Assembly (NCBI GenBank): GCA_024405335.1
Contig: JAKSOX010000094.1
Coordinates: forward strand, 1 to 7,516
DNA length: 7,516 nucleotides
Source of the DNA: Kiritimatiellia bacterium
GTDB lineage: Bacteria > Verrucomicrobiota > Kiritimatiellia > RFP12 > UBA1067
Direction: 5' to 3'
A program made the translations under genes and the position numbers. Below the pieces are notes generated by a model. That model was not told where the DNA came from and ran no database searches. It worked only from the letters and a program-made list of their open reading frames with translations. Below, piece after piece: positions 5,954-7,516 of this stretch (within the stretch, counting starts at the first letter, position 1; every line of letters begins with the position of its first letter).

Positions 5954-7393
5954 TCACAGAACCGTCTTGAACTGGCCTTCGACCCCGTGGAGGCCGCTTT
6001 CGGAGAAGTCGAGCTTCGAGAGGTCCACGTCCACGATGCCCAGTGGCTTGGCGACCTTCCAGTTGCCGCGCGTGAAGTCCGGCACCGGAATCGGCTTGGA
6101 TCCGTTGTTGACGGATGCCGCCGCGAGGCCAGTGAGCACGCTCCACGTCGCGGCGTCGTACACGTCCGCGTCCATCGGCAGGCCGTTCTGCAGGCAGAAC
6201 GCCCAGCGCAGGTCCATCATGAAGTCCATGCCGCCGTGGCCGCCCACCTTCTTGGCGATTTCGCCGGCCGTCTTGTACAGCGGATGACGGTACTTTTCCT
6301 GCAGCGCTTGGAGTTCTTCGTCCTTCATCCACGAGTGGGCGTTCGGCTCCAGCGCCACGCGCAGCGGGTAGTCGCGCAGGATGCCCTTCGTGCCGGCGAT
6401 GAGGTTGATGCGGTTGTAGGGGCGCGGCAAGGACACGTCGTGCTGCACCATGATGGTGCGGCCGAGGTGGGTCTTGAACACCGAAGTGTTCACGTCGCCG
6501 AGCGCGTAGTCCTTCTTCGCCTCGGGCGAATCCTTGCCGAAATGCTCGATCGCGAACTCGGTGAGGCGCGCCTGCTTGGAGGAAACGGACACCACGTAGT
6601 CGAGCTTGTCGCCGCGGTTGACGTTCATGTACTGGCACACGGGGCCGAAACCGTGCGTCGGATACGGATTGCCGTTGAGCTTCTCGTTCCATTTCAGGCG
6701 CCAGCGGTTCCAGGTGCCGCGGTAGCTCGTGAAGAACGGCGAACCTTCGATTTCCGCGAAATTCTCCGCGCAGAGGTCGTGGATGTACGCGCCTTCGCCG
6801 TGGACGAGTTCGCCCAACACGCCCGAGCGGCAGAGGTTGAGCGCCAGCAGTTCGCTGTCGCCGTAGCAGCAGTTCTCGAGCGGAATGCAGTGTTTCCTCG
6901 TCGCCTCGGCCGTTTCCACGAGCTGCCAGCATTCGTCCACGCTCATCGCGCACGGCACCTCGATGGCGCTGTGCTTGCCGTGCTCCATCGCGTAAACGGC
7001 CACGGGCACGTGGAGCTCCCACGGCGCGGTGACGTAGACGAGATCCACCTCGTCCCCTTCGCAGATCTGCTTCCACGCCTCGGCGCCGAGATGGGTCTTC
7101 GGCGCGGCTTTGCCGCTCTTGCGGACGGCCTTGACGCCTTCGTCGAGACGGAACTGTTCGACGTCCGCGATCGCCGTCACGTACACGCCCGGCACCTGCG
7201 AGAGCCGCTCGGAGGCCCAGCAGCCGCGGCGGCCGATGCCGATCACGCCCACCCGTATTTTCTTGAGCGGCGCACAGGCGAAGCCCTGCATCGTGCCGCC
7301 GTTCGTGAGTTTGAGGCCGGTGCATCCGCCGGCGAGCGCCGCGGCGCCCATCCAGGCCGTGCCCTTGAGAAAGTTCCTGCGAGACGTGTCCAT
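5954..7393 (-). CDS. GH109 family NAD-dependent glycosidase (Gfo/Idh/MocA fold), Tat-exported
   Basis: A 479-residue protein. Its twin-arginine leader (SRRNFLK, residues 4-10) is followed by a hydrophobic stretch and LAGGC (20-24), so Cys24 may be lipidated. The Rossmann NAD motif GIGRRG is at 52-57, with Asp77 ending the second strand. The usual Lys of Gfo/Idh/MocA dehydrogenases (EKP) is replaced: EVP at 145-147. GH109-like signatures follow: ENCCYG (173-178), GELVHGEGAYIHDL (194-207), WNEKLNGNPYPTHGFGP (235-251), SLPRPYNRINLI (321-332) and KKVGGHGGMDFMM (381-393). Glu145, Tyr177, Tyr244 and His247 are likely active-site residues by motif position. Characterised GH109 enzymes cleave alpha-N-acetylgalactosaminides (and some related linkages) through transient C3 oxidation by tightly held NAD. 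Tat export fits folding with NAD in the cytoplasm. A mucin or other host-glycan substrate is inferred. It carries 13 cysteines, many for an exported protein. Confidence 0.88.
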   Translation of the reverse strand: MDTSRRNFLKGTAWMGAAALAGGCTGLKLTNGGTMQGFACAPLKKIRVGVIGIGRRGCWASERLSQVPGVYVTAIADVEQFRLDEGVKAVRKSGKAAPKTHLGAEAWKQICEGDEVDLVYVTAPWELHVPVAVYAMEHGKHSAIEVPCAMSVDECWQLVETAEATRKHCIPLENCCYGDSELLALNLCRSGVLGELVHGEGAYIHDLCAENFAEIEGSPFFTSYRGTWNRWRLKWNEKLNGNPYPTHGFGPVCQYMNVNRGDKLDYVVSVSSKQARLTEFAIEHFGKDSPEAKKDYALGDVNTSVFKTHLGRTIMVQHDVSLPRPYNRINLIAGTKGILRDYPLRVALEPNAHSWMKDEELQALQEKYRHPLYKTAGEIAKKVGGHGGMDFMMDLRWAFCLQNGLPMDADVYDAATWSVLTGLAAASVNNGSKPIPVPDFTRGNWKVAKPLGIVDVDLSKLDFSESGLHGVEGQFKTVL

Positions 7394-7475
7394 GTGTTTC
7401 TCCGTTTTCCGTGTTTCGGGATCTTCGCGCGCCGACCGAAGAACTGACCGGGCGGCACGGCCGAATCTCCATTCG
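7394..7475 (-). promoter_or_regulatory. Leader of the GH109-flavoprotein transcript
   Basis: From the predicted start near 7475 to the ATG the leader is about 82 bases. Its first 14 bases (7475-7462) form a possible stem-loop: CGAAT and ATTCG pair around a GGAG loop. The remainder is G/C-rich with no riboswitch or attenuator that I recognise. Confidence 0.35.
7400..7403 (-). promoter_or_regulatory. Ribosome binding site of the GH109 gene
   Basis: GGAG on the minus strand lies six bases before the ATG at 7393. It supports this start, which also places the twin-arginine motif at residues 4-10. Confidence 0.65.
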
Positions 7476-7481
7476 CGCGCA

Positions 7482-7511
7482 ATTGTACCACAAGACGCCC
7501 GCGTTGTTCAA
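7482..7511 (-). promoter_or_regulatory. Promoter of the GH109-flavoprotein operon
   Basis: On the minus strand, -35 TTGAAC (7511-7506, four of six) is followed by an 18-base spacer and -10 TACAAT (7487-7482, five of six), with TGG directly before the -10 as an extended element. The design matches the other two promoters in the window. No separate promoter was seen for the flavoprotein gene, which follows after one base. Confidence 0.75.
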
Positions 7512-7516
7512 GGGCG

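Noticed and set aside
3673..5970. A 765-codon open frame on the plus strand, antisense to the whole flavoprotein gene
   Set aside because: The product is Arg/His/Ala-rich with no domain signature. Long antisense frames are expected opposite genes with strongly G/C-ending codons. The minus-strand frame has a signal peptide and FAD motifs.
5486..7447. A 653-codon open frame on the plus strand across the GH109 gene and the start of the flavoprotein gene
   Set aside because: Low-complexity His/Arg/Val-rich composition; it spans two well-supported opposite-strand genes and has no ribosome site or motif.

Overview
The window holds six complete protein genes packed with almost no spare DNA. It is GC-rich with strongly G/C-ending codons. 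It encodes an Mla/MCE lipid transporter, which implies a two-membrane (diderm) cell, and exported glycan-active oxidoreductase-type enzymes with twin-arginine leaders. This mix is typical of the Verrucomicrobiota-Planctomycetes group; a gut Verrucomicrobiota such as Kiritimatiellae is my best guess, inferred from gene content only. No mobile element, CRISPR array, tRNA or rRNA was seen, and no gene-free stretch exceeds about 125 bases.

Layout. (1) 66-971 (+): an exported metallo-beta-lactamase-fold hydrolase, probably a Tat-exported lipoprotein, with its own promoter at 7-36. (2) 973-3580 (-): a three-gene operon reading mlaE (permease), mlaF (ATPase), mlaD (MCE substrate-binding subunit), joined by 4-base stop/start overlaps (GTGA, then ATGA). 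Its stop codon lies one base from the stop of the convergent hydrolase gene. (3) 3631-7393 (-): a two-gene unit in which a Tat-exported GH109 family NAD-dependent glycosidase is followed, after one base, by a large secreted FAD-dependent oxidoreductase carrying carbohydrate-binding-like flanking domains.

How they work together. The MlaEFD proteins should form an inner-membrane ABC transporter moving phospholipids between the membranes. The GH109/FAD pair looks like envelope-located glycan processing: GH109 enzymes cleave N-acetylgalactosaminides or related sugars by oxidation-elimination chemistry with bound NAD, and the flavoprotein may oxidise a related sugar. The link between these two is inference from operon structure. 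The MBL hydrolase is of unknown substrate and is only a physical neighbour.

The most useful regulatory observation is that three transcription units start with nearly the same promoter design: TTG-type -35, an 18-base spacer ending in TGN, and a TANAAT -10. These promoters set the start codon of the hydrolase and suggest that the mlaE message is leaderless or nearly so. I did not find a convincing wholly new system; the best leads are the GH109-flavoprotein pair, the promoter set with its leaderless mlaE, and the 126-base-period repeat in the MCE tail.
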